Part shown: positions 37,331-46,842 of the stretch, in pieces | How positions within the stretch are numbered: position 1 is the first letter of the stretch | How the letters are laid out: every line of letters starts with the position of its first letter | DNA from: Ww85 sp963745765 | GTDB taxonomy: Bacteria; Desulfobacterota; Desulfobulbia; Desulfobulbales; Desulfocapsaceae | Assembly: GCA_963745765.1 (NCBI GenBank) | Contig: CAVUYQ010000034.1 | Location: 59,430 to 123,429, forward strand | DNA length: 64,000 bases | Direction of reading: 5' to 3' | Position numbers and translations under genes: made by a program | The notes under the pieces: generated by a model | Told to the model about the DNA's origin: nothing | The model's input: the letters and a program-made list of their open reading frames with translations, nothing else | Database searches by the model: none

Positions 37331-37752
37331 GTGAGCAATCCATCTATTCTTGACGGTAAACGGATCTTCAAAGCTACCAATGTCAAGAAAGCCTCCATCC
37401 AGTATTCTTAGATCTCGCTGAAAGCCTCTCCCACATAGACAAACTAAATTTTATCAAGATCTACAATGACCGACTCTGTGCCTCCAATCTACTAAGCACC
37501 GATAAGAAGAAGCATCCAGTAACATCAATGGATCAAAAGGGTGTAATCAGTGTGGAGTTGCTCATAGACCCAGATATCAATACCGTCCAATTTTATTCAC
37601 TGGCATCATCTGAAAAAGGGTATGGCAGGAAGATAGTTGATGCTGTTGTCCGAGGTACTCCTGATGATTGGAACCTTGTCGTTGTAATGGATTATAGTGG
37701 TGGTTTTTGGGATAAGATGCTGGAGGAATACCCACGAATTGTCATTTTTTAG
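37331..37752 (+). pseudogene. Hypothetical protein with frameshift
   Basis: The GTG at 37331 begins VSNPSILDGKRIFKATNVKK but stops at 37410. Another frame, open from within this piece, reads LHPVFLDLAESLSHIDKLNF, IKIYNDRLCASNLLSTDKKK and on to VVVMDYSGGFWDKMLEEYPR at 37752. Together they make one protein of about 140 residues. The function is unknown. Confidence 0.5.
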
Positions 37753-37832
37753 TATGATTAAAGGCTGATAGCTGTAAGTGATTGTGTATAATAGATAAAA
37801 ATTATATTGTATGAAAAAGGAGGGGGGGGCTT

Positions 37833-38297
37833 GTGAATAAATCTGATTTAGTCGATGCACTTTCTATAGAAATGAAAATACCTGTTAAAACGGCAACAGG
37901 CATCGTTGAAACTATCCTTGATTCTATGACTGATGCTTTAGTAGCTGGTGATAATGTCGAGATCAGGGGGTTTGGTTCGTTTACCGTGAGGAATTATGAG
38001 CCATATGTGGGAAGGAATCCAAAAACTGGTGTAGTAACTAACGTAAAAGCCAAGAAGCTACCATTTTTCAAGGTGGGTTTAGAGTTACGAAAGGCTGTTG
38101 CTGATGGTGTGAAAAATGAAATAATGACCACTCGAAAAGCCCTAATAGCAGGTGCAACAGGACTTATCGGTAGCTCCACCATCAAATACCTTTTCAACGA
38201 TTCCACATCATTCATTCTTCATCAGCAAAATCTATCTCCATATCGATCATTTCTCTGGCTCTTTCAATTGCCCTCTTTTCAGTTATACCACCCATAG
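37833..38297 (+). CDS. HU/IHF-type DNA-binding protein with an unusual C-terminal extension
   Basis: Residues 1-92 are a normal HU-family protein (MNKSDLVDALSIEMKI, GDNVEIRGFGSFTVRNYEP, GRNPKTGVVTNVKAKKLPFF). The frame does not stop there but runs into MTTRKALIAGATGLIGSSTI, a Rossmann-type start seen in NAD-dependent epimerases, and then into unrelated codons. A deletion that removed the HU stop and joined it to another gene is likely. The HU part may still bind DNA. The GTG start follows an AGGAGGGGGGG site. Confidence 0.8.
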   Translation: MNKSDLVDALSIEMKIPVKTATGIVETILDSMTDALVAGDNVEIRGFGSFTVRNYEPYVGRNPKTGVVTNVKAKKLPFFKVGLELRKAVADGVKNEIMTTRKALIAGATGLIGSSTIKYLFNDSTSFILHQQNLSPYRSFLWLFQLPSFQLYHP

Positions 38298-38389
38298 AAA
38301 CATGCTGAGTGTAACCTGAAGGGCTGGTGATATCGAAACTGTAATGAGAACACTGATCGTATTCATCTGAATTATTTGAGAGGTGATTG

Positions 38390-39415
38390 ATGAGCACTGT
38401 CTGGATCAAAAGCAGTAAAGATAGAAAAAAACTGAAAGAGGATGTGGCGTTGCTCCTTGAGAAAGCCGCAGTCTGGGACTGGTTGGGCGAGAAAGAAGCC
38501 CCTGTTCTGTTAAAACCCAACCTTGTTGTCAGCAATCCCGCATCAGGTGGAGCTACAACAACACCGGCCATAGCGGAAGGACTCATAGAGTGGCTCACGG
38601 ATTACGGCTTTTCGAATATCATCATTGCAGAAGGCTCATGGGTGGGAGATTCCACAGCCAGAGCTTTTAAAGTATGCGGCTATAAAGCTCTTTCACAGAA
38701 ATACAATATTCCGCTCATTGATCTGCAAAAAGACAGTTCGGTAGAAAGAAAAACTCCCCTGGGAGCATTTAAAATATGTAAGACCATTGCCGATCTTGAA
38801 GATAAGGGAGGCAGTCTTATCAACCTTCCACTGGTAAAAGGACATGGTCAGACTCGAATCACCTGTGCTCTCAAAAACCTGAAAGGGTGCATTCCCAATT
38901 CCGAAAAAAAACGCTATCACCGCCTTGGCGTTCACAAACCTGTTGCCTATCTCAATACTCTTATAAAACAAGCCTTTGCCCTGGTTGATGGTTTAAATCC
39001 GGATCCCTGCTGGGAGGAGGGGGGCAGTCCACGGAAGCGGGATCTTCTGCTCCTCGCCAGAGACCCGGTAGCTATTGACAGCTATGCCTGCCGCCTTCTC
39101 GGTTTTTCCGATGAAGACGTTGAGTATCTCTTTACTTCTGAAAAACTCGGTATAGGTGATGGGCATACTTCTGATGAAGAGATAATAAATCTCGATGGCA
39201 CTTCTGTAGAAGAAATTTCTCCTGATCAGGCCCAGAGTAAAATAAAAAAGTGGATCGACTCTATTGTAGAACAGAAATCAGCCTGCTCTTCCTGCTTCGG
39301 AAATCTTTCGTCGGCTCTCAGATATATGCAGGAGGAAGACCCTGAAATAATAACACGGCTCTCTCCCCTCTCTCTGTATAGGACAGGAGTTCAAGGGCAA
39401 GAGCCTCTCTTCTAA
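38390..39415 (+). CDS. DUF362 domain protein
   Basis: A 341-residue intact protein. VLLKPNLVVSNPASGGATTT, IIIAEGSWVGDST, LINLPLVKGHGQTRITCALK, NLKGCIP and ARDPVAIDSYACRLLGF are the conserved blocks of DUF362. Proteins of this group are often encoded with ferredoxin-like domains, but none is present here. A CSSCF motif lies near the C terminus. The ATG at 38390 has GAGGTGATTG upstream; the TTG one codon earlier is an alternative. Confidence 0.85.
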   Translation: MSTVWIKSSKDRKKLKEDVALLLEKAAVWDWLGEKEAPVLLKPNLVVSNPASGGATTTPAIAEGLIEWLTDYGFSNIIIAEGSWVGDSTARAFKVCGYKALSQKYNIPLIDLQKDSSVERKTPLGAFKICKTIADLEDKGGSLINLPLVKGHGQTRITCALKNLKGCIPNSEKKRYHRLGVHKPVAYLNTLIKQAFALVDGLNPDPCWEEGGSPRKRDLLLLARDPVAIDSYACRLLGFSDEDVEYLFTSEKLGIGDGHTSDEEIINLDGTSVEEISPDQAQSKIKKWIDSIVEQKSACSSCFGNLSSALRYMQEEDPEIITRLSPLSLYRTGVQGQEPLF

Positions 39416-40118
39416 CCGGAGAGGTATCGGAATCTGTACTGTATCGAAAGGCAATAAAGCGCTACGGGGCTGTCCTCCCTCCAGGGAGAGGATATTTACT
39501 TTCCTGAAAAAGGAGTTTTCCAGCGAATGATTTGGATAGAGGGATGCGGAGAGAAGTTCTTTAACTTATTCCAAGAACCAGAATATATGCTTGTTAATGC
39601 ATCTATTCAATACATCAAAAATGAGATGGCACGGAAAAAATAGACAATAACCTTACCTATTATTAGCTCAATAACTCCTCAATACATGTCTGCTGCAAAC
39701 CTCAAGGACTGAAAGAAATAGGATGGTTGGGATGTTTCCTGTTAAGGTTTGATTTTGGGTTAGTGGCCTATATCCGTCTCCCATCGAGGTTGTGCCTGGT
39801 CACGGTTTCATGGATATGATTCGTATTCCTCATGGCGAGCCATATCTGCCAGCTGCCGATCAGTGCTTCGAACAACGGAAGCCACTTCCCAGCCACACGG
39901 TTTGAGTACCAGAAAATCCGCGTGAGACTTTTGTTATACATTCGTTATTTTTATGTGAATTTTCATCGATAAGGTATCAGGTACCAGCGGTCCCGAGGTC
40001 GAAACAGAGACCAGTTCTCTGCTTTTACGAAACGGGACCAGATGGCAACATGGCCAGGTTGCGACAGGGTTTTTTTCTAAGATGTATGTCACACTAACTA
40101 ACTTGGGAGGTACTGGAA
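39416..40118. other. Intergenic region with one possible very small gene
   Basis: About 700 bases. A 38-codon + frame at 39527-39643 (MIWIEGCGEKFFNLFQEPEY...ARKK) has AAAAGGAG upstream and may be real or a gene remnant. The rest shows no gene. The phrase GATGTTTCCTGT near 39730 recurs elsewhere in the window. Confidence 0.35.
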
Positions 40119-40460
40119 ATGATCAAAATGACAATAACGATGATTTCGACCGCGATGGTTGCAGGTTTGTTGGCTTCCGGCGTCTATGCGGCGCCGATCA
40201 CGCTTAAGGATGCACAGATGGACGGGGTGGCTGCGGGCGGCGTGGAAAAGATGGCTGGATTCGTTTGCCCCGTTATCAATACAGATGCCGTTCTCAACAG
40301 CCCTAAGGGTGGGGAATTGGGTATAGTAGGCTACTATACAATAGGCGGCCCGGATGTCAGTGTTCCGGTGCACGCGACAAATTCTGACGGTGCGGGCTCT
40401 CCTGGAGGTCCATTTGCCACTCCTGGTGATACCAGTTACACGGCAATCTGGAAGAAATAA
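40119..40460 (+). CDS. Small secreted Gly-rich protein, candidate export substrate
   Basis: A 113-residue protein with a signal peptide (MISTAMVAGLLASGVYA). The mature part starts APITLKDAQMDGVAAGGVEK, resembling the 'DxQMDxVxAGG' leader-like motif of small exported proteins. The rest is Gly/Ser/Asp/Thr-rich with a single Cys. GGGAGGT lies 6-7 bases before the ATG. A hairpin follows, then a C39-type peptidase gene on the same strand, so it is a natural candidate for that peptidase's substrate. That link is inference. Confidence 0.75.
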   Translation: MIKMTITMISTAMVAGLLASGVYAAPITLKDAQMDGVAAGGVEKMAGFVCPVINTDAVLNSPKGGELGIVGYYTIGGPDVSVPVHATNSDGAGSPGGPFATPGDTSYTAIWKK

Positions 40461-40472
40461 CCACCCAATAAA

Positions 40473-40506
40473 TATACAACAAGCGGTGCAAGCCGTTTGT
40501 TGTATA
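40473..40506 (+). terminator. Hairpin between the small secreted protein and C39 peptidase genes
   Basis: TATACAACAAGCGG and CCGTTTGTTGTATA pair over 14 bases (one G-T pair) around TGCAAG. Only a short T-rich tail follows, so it may be a partial terminator or an RNA-stabilising element that sets high expression of the upstream gene. Confidence 0.65.
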
Positions 40507-40594
40507 ATTTGATTCCTCAGCTGGCTCAGTGCTGTTCAATATAACATGTCACCTGTTTTAATCAGGCGTCTCTCTAACCTTTCAAGGGTTATCA

Positions 40595-41243
40595 ATGGGC
40601 AAACTAAGCGGAATATGCTTCACAACTCTTTTGTTTTTGCTAACACTATTCATAGGCTCTTGGAACGGTACGGCTTCGAGAGCCGGCACCACTGCACCGC
40701 CAGTCCGCTCTATACTGGAAATAAGACAGCAAAGCGTTGTCCTGCAGCAGTGGGAGCTCAGCTGCGCAGCGGCTGCACTTGCGACCATACTGCGCTACCA
40801 GTTTGGGGTTCCCGGTCACTGAACGATCGGTAGCGCTCGGCCTGATTGATCGCCAGGAGTATCTTGCAAATCCAGATCTGGTGCGACTCCGCCAGGGTTT
40901 TTCTCTTCTGGACCTGAAACGTTTCGTCGACCGCCTTGGCTACGAGGGGATCGGGCTGGGACACTTGGCCCTACCCGATCTGTTCTTACGTTCACCAATC
41001 ATCGTGCCGGTGAACCTGCGAGGATTCCCCCATTTCGTTATTTTTCGCGGAGGCACTTCAAACTCGGTACTGCTTGCCGATCCGGCATTTGGCAACATCA
41101 CCATATCGAAGGACAAGTTTCTCGAAGGCTGGATAAATTACAAGGACATCGGCCACGTCGGCTTTGTCGTGACCCAGGCCGGAGCGCTCGCACCTCCGGG
41201 TGAATTGTCTGCCCGGGCGCTGGATTTTGTTATGCTGCTGTAA
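40595..41243 (+). pseudogene. C39-type cysteine peptidase (FapD-like), frameshifted by one base
   Basis: The first frame begins with a signal peptide (FTTLLFLLTLFIGSWNGTAS) and the C39 start SVVLQQWELSCAAAALATIL with the catalytic Cys. It stops at 40822. The second frame continues VTERSVALGLIDRQEYLA, and has the His in GFPHFVIFRG and the Asp in VLLADPAFGN. Removing one C from the CCC at 40811-40813 restores a protein of about 215 residues with all three catalytic residues. A free-standing secreted C39 peptidase next to a beta-barrel gene recalls FapD of the Pseudomonas amyloid operon. Confidence 0.82.
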
Positions 41244-41790
41244 ACAACCCTCGTCTATAAGACGAGGGGTTCAAGAGGGGTCGATTTGAAATCGACTATC
41301 GTCAGCTAACCGGCTCGCCCTCTTGTTCTTCGATATATTGTTGGATCATTTCGTCGGTAATATTGCCGGAACTGACGGCCAAGATAACCTCGTGCCCAGA
41401 GGTGACTGCCCCAAAATTGTTTCTTCAAATGGGCAAATTCGGAAAGCAGAATTCGCGAGCTTATGCCTTTCAACCATTGAATAATCTTACTGATATTCTG
41501 AGTCGGGCGATAGCCGATAAACATGTGAACATGATCACTCGCTACCTTCCCGGTGATAATCTCTAGCTCATGTTCCATCGCGATTTGGCGCAGAATATCC
41601 CGGGCTCGTATTGCTACTTGGCCCGTCAGTACCTTTTTCCGGTATTTCGGAATCCAGATCAGATGGACTTTTAGATCGGTTTTGGTGTGAGCTCCTAGTC
41701 TGATAACGTCGCATAGCGACAGTATAAACTTTTCTTCGCCTAAAGGCGAGGGGTTTCAACCATCCCCGAAGGGGACACTAATTTCGGAGG
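41244..41790 (-). mobile_element. tnpA: IS200/IS605-type element with TnpA only (frameshifted)
   Basis: The - strand encodes an IS200 transposase: KTDLKVHLIWIPKYRKKVLT, GKVASDHVHMFIGYRPTQN with the HVH metal site, and SSRILLSEFAHLKKQFWGSH. The tail shifts frame at the CC of 41379-41380; dropping one base gives GYLAVSSGNITDEMIQQYIE as usual, with the catalytic Tyr in the last helix. Hairpins at both ends (near 41250-41275 and 41735-41765, each followed by GAGGGGTT) fit the family's subterminal palindromes. It sits between the C39 peptidase and the barrel gene. Confidence 0.85.
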
Positions 41791-41799
41791 ATATTGGGA

Positions 41800-42967
41800 A
41801 TGGACACAAAAATCAACGTACGCTCTGTATGGCTTGGCTTTGCCGCCCTGGGACTGGCAATGTTTCCAATCACCATCCGTGCCCAGGATGCAGATACGCG
41901 TACGCAGGAACTGGAGCGAAAGCTCCTGGAGCGCGACAAGGTTATCCTGGAACTTCTTGAGCGTGTTGAAATACTGGAGCGGCGCGTTGGCGTTGAACAC
42001 ATCGGTAGCGAATCCAGCGCTCCGCCTGCTGACGCTCTCAAACCTGATATGATGCCGGGCAAAGAAAATCGCCGCAGAAATCCCCGATGGTGCGCCGGGT
42101 ACGGTCGTTGTCAAAGAGGGGGAGGCGGAACGTGCCCTCGAACGCTCCTTGACTCGCGCGGGGGTGTTGCTGCTGCCACGTGGTGCCCTGGAGATGGAAC
42201 CCGGCGTAATATTCGCCAGGCAAGAAGTTTCGACCCCGAGCCTCTTTATAGCTGATGACCAGCTTGTTGCAGCCGAGACGGAACTCAATAGCAACAGTCT
42301 CACCGCCGATATGGAACTGCGTCTGGGATTGCCCTGGGACTCCCAGGTGGAACTAGGTTTGCCGTATCGCTGGCGGGGGCTGGAGTCGATAAACAGTGTC
42401 GGCTTCCTGCCCACCGAATCATCAAGCCGGTCGGGGTCGGGCCTGGGGGATGTGCGCCTCGGGCTGGCCAAGACACTGCTCCGCGAAGGCTTGTGGCGCC
42501 CCGATATCGTCGGACGGATTACCTGGGACACGGCGAGCGGCGGGCGTGAGGATAACGGCGTGCCGCTCGGCGGCGGCTTTAACGAGATTCGGGGATCACT
42601 CTCGGCGATAAAACGGCAGGACCCGATCGCTTTCGTCGGCGGTCTGTCCTACGAATACAGCTTCGAAGACAGCCAATTCCTGCCCGGACCGATCCTTGCC
42701 GCGAGCTTTGGCAGCTTCGTCGCCCTGAGCCCCGAGACCTCCATGCGTTTTATCTTCTCCGGTGGCTACCAATACGAAAGTGAGATGGCCGGGGATACAA
42801 TACCGGGCAGCGACCGGACTCTGGGAACCTTTGTGGTGGGCGGCACTACGTTGCTGGCACCGGGCCTTCTGCTGAACCTTGCGGTCAATATCGGCTTGAC
42901 GGACGACGCTGATGATTTCGGAATTTCGGTCTCCCTGCCTATTCGCTTCGATAGTCTGCTCTATTGA
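41800..42967 (+). pseudogene. Coiled-coil/beta-barrel outer-membrane protein (FapF-like), frameshifted by one base
   Basis: The first frame has a signal peptide (VWLGFAALGLAMFPITIRAQ) and a heptad coiled coil (ELERKLLERDKVILELLERV). The second frame continues KKIAAEIPDGAPGTVVVKEG, ALERSLTRAGVLLLPRGALE, then alternating strands, ending in SVSLPIRFDSLLY, a typical outer-membrane barrel signal. Removing one G from the GGG at 42057-42059 joins them into about 388 residues. This layout matches FapF, the trimeric secretion channel for Fap amyloid. Sequence-level identity to FapF could not be tested. Confidence 0.78.
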
Positions 42968-43239
42968 CGGTTTCTGCCTGGATGACCGGAGCCCCAATAC
43001 CGCTAGAGGCCAGGCCCTTTTGTTGACCAAACGGAAACGAATTGATCAGGTAGTATGTATAAGGAAGCCGAGGAGGAATTGTATTTTGTCCAATGCCGAT
43101 TATTATTTTTAAACAGGGAGAGATGGCATAATGACGATCTTAACAGGAAGGCTTGTACGGCTATAATAGCCTTGTTGGGTGTGCTGATTGGTATGGTGGA
43201 TAATAATCAAAAGAGCAACACGGTAGGACAGGTTGCCTT

Positions 43240-43953
43240 ATGACACGTTGTATTCTTGTAATTGAAGATAATAAAGACCTGGCCAAAGTTCTAAAAAAGA
43301 ACTTGGAAACTATCTCTATCGCGGTTGACCTCGCCTATGATGGTGTGGCCGGATTGACAAAAGCAGAGTCAGATACATACGACCTGATAATTCTCGATCT
43401 GATGCTTCCCGGGATTGACGGAATGGACATTTGTCGCCGGGTCAGAAGGAAAAGTGTGTATACTCCCATCTTGATGCTTACGGCAAAATCTTCTGAACTG
43501 GATCGTGTTCTCGGCCTGGAAATAGGCGCCGATGACTATGTTACAAAACCCTTCAGCATACAGGAATTAATGGCGAGGGTGAAAGCAATTTTCCGACGAA
43601 TTGATGAGATACGGATCGGTAGCAAACAGCAACAGGAAATTATTCAGGCCGGGCAGTTGGTCATAGATACCCTGAAACGGAGTGTCTCGTGTAAGGGCAA
43701 GGCCATTGATCTTACAGCCAAAGAATTTGAACTGTTATCCCATTTTGCCCGCAATCCTGGCCGGGTTTTCAGTCGAACGCAATTGCTCGATTCTGTCTGG
43801 GGGTATAGTCATGACGGGTATGAACACACAGTCAATTCACATATGAATCGCCTGAGGGCAAAGATAGAGGAAGATCCTTCCACACCTGAGTATATTTTGA
43901 CTGTCTGGGGGGTGGGGTACAAATTTTCCGAGAAAATGAAACCCCGAAAGTAA
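43240..43953 (+). CDS. OmpR/PhoB-family response regulator
   Basis: A 237-residue regulator with a receiver domain (VIEDNKDLAKVLKKNL, phospho-acceptor Asp in LIILDLMLPGIDGMD, Thr in LTAKS, Lys in VTKPFSIQELMAR) and a winged-helix DNA-binding domain ending GVGYKF. It is encoded 4 bases before the sensor kinase and forms a pair with it. Its targets are unknown; the adjacent barrel/peptidase genes are candidates by position only. Confidence 0.94.
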   Translation: MTRCILVIEDNKDLAKVLKKNLETISIAVDLAYDGVAGLTKAESDTYDLIILDLMLPGIDGMDICRRVRRKSVYTPILMLTAKSSELDRVLGLEIGADDYVTKPFSIQELMARVKAIFRRIDEIRIGSKQQQEIIQAGQLVIDTLKRSVSCKGKAIDLTAKEFELLSHFARNPGRVFSRTQLLDSVWGYSHDGYEHTVNSHMNRLRAKIEEDPSTPEYILTVWGVGYKFSEKMKPRK

Positions 43954-43957
43954 GCTG

Positions 43958-45451
43958 ATGTTCAGATCACTTTATTCAAAACTTGCGGCTGTCGTTCTCG
44001 TGCTCTTTTCCTCTGTTGCACTCGCGATGGTGATTCTCGTGATTTACGCAACCGATATGTATCGCCAGGAAGCCAACCAAAAACTCAACATCGATCTGGC
44101 TGAAAATATCGTTAAAGAAAAGATATTGATAAGAGATGGAAAAATTGATCGTGATGCCTTGGAATATATTTTCCATATTCTGATGGTGATCAATCCTTCA
44201 ATCGAATTGTACCTCCTGGACCCCGAAGGAACTATTCTTGAATACTCCGCCGCTCCGGGCAAAGTTAAAAGGGAAAGGGTTTCTCTGAATCCGCTTGAAA
44301 AATGGCTTTCCGGCCACACGGGTATTCCTGTATTGGGAGATGACCCTAGAAACCTCACTGGACAGAAAGTCTTTTCGGCAGCCCCCATTCACGAACAGGG
44401 CACGTTGGAGGGCTACCTTTATGTGATTTTGGGGGGAGAAAAGTACGATACTATTGCCCAGAAAATCCAAAACAGTTTCATTTTGAGAATGTCGGGCTGG
44501 CTGATTCTTGCCGCCATTGCCTTTGCCAGCATTATTGGTCTGCTGATTTTTGCACTTCTTACCCGACGCCTGAAAAAGCTGACTCGAGGGATGGACGCAT
44601 TCAAAAAAGGAGAACATCTGGCAAACATTGATCTTCCTCGTGAAAAGGAATCGGGATCTCAGGGGGATGAAATTGACAATTTATCCTGGACTTTCAGAGA
44701 AATGGCGAGGCGGATTGAAGAACAGATTGAAAAACTTCAAAAAAGCGATCTGCTGCGGCGGGAACTTGTTGCTAATGTTTCCCATGATTTACGTACGCCC
44801 CTGGCAACGTTGACCGCCTATATCGAGACCATGCAGCTCAAGGAATTTGACTGGTCTTCGGATGAACGGCAGACGTATCTGAAAATTGCCGGAAAACACT
44901 GCAAGCGCCTGAGTTCGCTGGTCGATGATCTCTTCGAGTTGGCAAGCCTGGATGCCCAGGAGACAAAACTCAATCTTGAATCGTTCAGCATCGCGGAACT
45001 GATACAGGATGTGGTGCAAAATTATGAGCTGACAGCCAAAGAGAAAAATATCACGCTGACTTCCAATATAGGCCAGAATCTTTCATTTGTTGTCGGCGAT
45101 ATCAGGCTTGTGGAACGTGTGCTTGAAAACCTCATTATCAATGCCTTGCGGCATACACCGGAAGGCGGAACCATCAGGTTAATCCTGAATCCTTCGGATG
45201 AATATATGAATGTGCAGGTTCTTGATACCGGTGCTGGCATTCCCGAGGAAGCCTTACCCCATATTTTTGACCGATTCTACAAAATAGAAGACAAAGAGAA
45301 CATTTCAGCTTCTTTATCCGGTTTTGGCCTCGGACTGGCAATTGCCAGACGCATCATGGACCTCCATGGCGGTGGCATCGAGGTAGATAGTGAACTGCAT
45401 GCCGGAACCTGTTTCACCTTCAGTTTTCCAACCCATGGCATTTCCCAGTAG
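43958..45451 (+). CDS. Sensor histidine kinase
   Basis: A 497-residue membrane kinase. It has a first membrane segment near residues 8-30, a periplasmic sensing region of about 140 residues, a second membrane segment near 175-200, a HAMP domain, then the H-box VSHDLRTPLATLTAYIE, the N-box NLIINALRHTPEGGT, and the G boxes DTGAGIPEEALP and GFGLGLAIARRIM. It phosphorylates the response regulator encoded just upstream. The sensed signal is unknown. Confidence 0.94.
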   Translation: MFRSLYSKLAAVVLVLFSSVALAMVILVIYATDMYRQEANQKLNIDLAENIVKEKILIRDGKIDRDALEYIFHILMVINPSIELYLLDPEGTILEYSAAPGKVKRERVSLNPLEKWLSGHTGIPVLGDDPRNLTGQKVFSAAPIHEQGTLEGYLYVILGGEKYDTIAQKIQNSFILRMSGWLILAAIAFASIIGLLIFALLTRRLKKLTRGMDAFKKGEHLANIDLPREKESGSQGDEIDNLSWTFREMARRIEEQIEKLQKSDLLRRELVANVSHDLRTPLATLTAYIETMQLKEFDWSSDERQTYLKIAGKHCKRLSSLVDDLFELASLDAQETKLNLESFSIAELIQDVVQNYELTAKEKNITLTSNIGQNLSFVVGDIRLVERVLENLIINALRHTPEGGTIRLILNPSDEYMNVQVLDTGAGIPEEALPHIFDRFYKIEDKENISASLSGFGLGLAIARRIMDLHGGGIEVDSELHAGTCFTFSFPTHGISQ

Positions 45452-45767
45452 AACACCCGCATTTGCCGTAAGGAAATAGTAATATTTACGCGATGGTTCC
45501 AGCTTCCTCAACAACACCATCACATTCATTACCAGAAGGATGCCATTGATTCACGCCTCCGAAGTCTTTCGAAGTCTGACTCTTCGATTACAGTAAACGC
45601 CTATCCCTTATCGACAAAGCCGATGCCCCTTTTAATGGCGGAGAATGGCTCATCCCCCTTCTTTGACCTAGACCCCTTTTAAAGCTCAGAGGTTGGATAA
45701 AGGGTTGGATAACATATTTTAGACAACAAAGAATGATCTACGAAATGACTCGTAAGCCCTTGATTTT
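45452..45767. other. Intergenic region before the integrated element
   Basis: About 316 bases with no recognised gene, RNA or repeat. It ends at the left direct repeat of the integrated element. Confidence 0.5.
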
Positions 45768-45820
45768 ATTACTTGGTGACCCCAAGGGGACTCGAACCCC
45801 TGTTACCGGCGTGAGAGGCC
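45768..45820. repeat. attL: Left attachment site (53-bp copy of tRNA-Glu 3' end)
   Basis: These 53 bases (ATTACTTGGTGACCCCAAGG ... GTGAGAGGCC) are identical to 55455-55507, which covers the 3' half of the tRNA-Glu gene and a few bases beyond it. After base 45820 the tRNA match stops. With an integrase gene next to the other copy, this is the classic footprint of site-specific integration into a tRNA gene. Confidence 0.92.
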
Positions 45821-46274
45821 TTTTGTGTCTTTTTAAATTCAACAATAACAGGCAGATACGATAGGGCAGGGTGCAAGAATTTTGTACTATTTTGCACCCT
45901 ATACGCACCCTATTTCCACGTTTTGCAACCTGTCTGAAATCACCTGTAAGAAATTTGTAAGATCGGCCAGGTAGCCTTCACCGCCCAGTCAACGTTGCGT
46001 CCATGACAGAGTGACCTTTTTAGTCATTGAGAGGATTTTTTCCAAGATTTTGGAAATAAAATCCAAGAAAATGGAAAGATATTTAATATTCTTGAGAATA
46101 ATAATTATTATTATTTTGATTTCAAGTTCTTGCGTATTTTTTAAAATTGGTTCGAAAATTGCTTGTAGGAATTTAAAAACCGTTAATCATACTTCATAGC
46201 GGTTATGTTGATAAGTGTTCTATATGAATAATTCCATCTGGGATTTAAAAGACTCAAAATCAAGGGGAATAAAA
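45821..46274. other. Non-coding left end of the integrated element
   Basis: About 450 AT-rich bases. TTTTGCACCCTATACGCACC-like repeats of GCACCCTAT lie at 45890-45915. No gene is supported. Confidence 0.4.
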
Positions 46275-46820
46275 ATGAAAAAATTTATATTATTATTAAT
46301 CTTAGCTGTTTCGTTTGGAGTGATTTCAAATGCTTCAAATGCTAATGCTTTGTTGATTGGTGACGCATACTATGTTGGGTTAGTCAATGATGGGGCACCT
46401 GCTAACCCAACAAATGAAGTAGATTATATCAACTATCTTATAACCTTAGCAATTGGAGCTGGCCCCACTGTTTATGACGGGGAGACCTATGACCGTATTA
46501 ATAGCACTCTCAACATCGTCTTCCCCGACGCAGATATTACAGGTGCCGTAAAACAAAATAATAACAATACCACTTTCATCGCTAACGGAGCACACTATAT
46601 ACTTGCGAAATACGATGGGCTCAACTACGGATCTGCGGTTTGGTATTCTGCCGACGGTTTTGGAGAGGTGACGCTCCCATCTGTTGCTGGTACTGGTAAT
46701 TGGGGACTTTCGCACACCTCGGCTTACAACCCCAGTGAAGTCCCAGAACCTACAACAATGCTTTTATTCGGTACAGGGCTAATAGGCCTCTCGGGATTTG
46801 TCAGAAGAAAGAAAAAGTAA
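46275..46820 (+). CDS. PEP-CTERM sorting domain protein (cargo of the integrated element)
   Basis: A 181-residue secreted protein with a signal peptide (MKKFILLLILAVSFGVISN, cleavage near NANA), a mature region of no known fold, and a sorting tail (VPEPTTMLLFGTGLIGLSGF followed by VRRKKK). The ATG at 46275 has AAGGGGAAT upstream; a longer frame from 46215 is not supported. A terminator nearly identical to the one at 28.43 kb follows. It lies inside the att repeats, so it may be carried by the element or have been left there by recombination. Confidence 0.88.
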   Translation: MKKFILLLILAVSFGVISNASNANALLIGDAYYVGLVNDGAPANPTNEVDYINYLITLAIGAGPTVYDGETYDRINSTLNIVFPDADITGAVKQNNNNTTFIANGAHYILAKYDGLNYGSAVWYSADGFGEVTLPSVAGTGNWGLSHTSAYNPSEVPEPTTMLLFGTGLIGLSGFVRRKKK

Positions 46821-46842
46821 CATTCCACTTTTCTGGAATACT

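Noticed and set aside
38212..38598. A 128-codon - strand frame ending in a protein-like tail (QHVSMGGITEKRAIERAREM)
   Set aside because: It overlaps the start of the well-supported DUF362 gene and has no start or ribosome site at the plausible part. A short remnant cannot be excluded.
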